From: Hungatella sp. UBA3147
GTDB taxonomy: Bacteria > Bacillota > Clostridia > Lachnospirales > Lachnospiraceae
DNA length: 31,371 nt
Direction of reading: 5' to 3'
NCBI GenBank assembly: GCA_002365025.1
Contig: DEYX01000011.1
Coordinates: forward strand, 1 to 31,371
The translations under genes and the position numbers were made by a program. Shown here piece after piece: positions 31,134 to 31,371 of this stretch. Position 1 is the first letter of the stretch. Every line of letters starts with the position of its first letter. The notes under the pieces were generated by a model. It worked only from the letters and a program-made list of their open reading frames with translations. It did not search any database and was not told the origin of the DNA.

Positions 31134-31371
31134 ATGCTGCTGGAAAGGAATCTAATTGAACATTGTTCCCCCACACTGGCCTCCATTAAGACGGCAAACT
31201 TATTCAGCCATCCCTTTTCCTCGGAGATGGACTTGGAAAGCGAGCTCTCCCGCTTAAACGGACAGCTGGGAGAAAAGGGAATATCCTTGCTTTTGTTATG
31301 CAGGCGCGGGAATAAGGCGCTTATCTATGTCTACCGGAAAGCTCATTTGAAAGCTGATTTAAGCCGGCCGG
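31134..31371 (+). CDS. DUF3793 family protein (partial, cut by window end)
   Basis: The reading frame from ATG 31134 is open to the window edge (79 codons seen). It begins MLLERNLIEHCSPTLASIKT and continues with LNGQLGEKGISLLLLCRRGN and KALIYVYRKAHLKADL. This is the usual start of clostridial DUF3793 proteins, often found near flavodoxin genes. GCGGAGGT lies 7 bases before this ATG. An ATG at 31128 sits directly against that site. Function unknown. The C-terminus is outside the window. Confidence 0.78.
   Translation, partial: MLLERNLIEHCSPTLASIKTANLFSHPFSSEMDLESELSRLNGQLGEKGISLLLLCRRGNKALIYVYRKAHLKADLSRP

Noticed and set aside
1..31371. CRISPR arrays, tRNA/rRNA genes, insertion sequences, prophage
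   Set aside because: I saw no regularly spaced repeats, no tRNA- or rRNA-like sequence, and no transposase, integrase or phage structural genes.

Overview
The window looks like a chromosomal segment of a spore-forming clostridium, most likely Lachnospiraceae (Lacrimispora-like). That rests on strong AGGAGG-type ribosome sites, rubrerythrin, a DUF3793 protein, clostridial paralog types and moderate GC. The genus is an inference from gene content, not a search result.

Left part (1-5800), sulfur amino acids. On the minus strand are an Rrf2 regulator with three cysteines (389-820) and a broken HTH regulator (117-356). Divergent from them is a transsulfuration pair, a Cys/Met-metabolism PLP enzyme and a PatB/MalY C-S lyase, followed by rubrerythrin on the minus strand. 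cysK comes next, preceded by a 33-codon leader ORF with three consecutive Cys codons and a terminator-like hairpin.

Middle (5800-17583), a plus-strand operon of 13 protein-coding genes. It starts with a second leader ORF (35 codons, four consecutive Cys codons plus two more) and a good intrinsic terminator. Then come a glutathionyl-hydroquinone-reductase-like (GHR) protein, an M20 amidohydrolase, MetNIQ, a cystine-type ABC transporter (binding protein, permease, ATPase), a GNAT, a second GHR, a second GNAT, a third GHR and a PepT-like M20 peptidase. The set resembles thiol/cysteine-conjugate uptake and salvage systems (compare the Bacillus ytmI and yxe operons), here with GST-fold reductases. 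Both leaders read as cysteine-responsive attenuators. ACCTAT/ATAGGT half-sites occur at the rrf2 promoter and at both leader promoters, which suggests Rrf2 and attenuation act together.

Right part, minus strand (27971-17595). A 94-aa Ser/Thr/Ala-rich protein leads a compact series: small beta-sandwich proteins (CarboxypepD_reg/Cna-B-like), a Maf-type glycosyltransferase, more small beta-sandwich proteins, and a CMP-legionaminic-acid pathway (LegB, LegC, PtmE, NeuD/LegH, NeuB/LegI, NeuC/LegG, NeuA/LegF). No flagellin or flagellar gene is present. The first gene has a promoter-like sequence fitting a late mother-cell sporulation sigma factor. A nonulosonic-acid-decorated spore or cell-surface structure is therefore a reasonable hypothesis.

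Right end, plus strand: a dCache-type chemoreceptor translationally coupled to an FMN-binding lipoprotein, a terminator, a roughly 430-base noncoding stretch with hairpins, and the start of a DUF3793 gene cut by the window edge.
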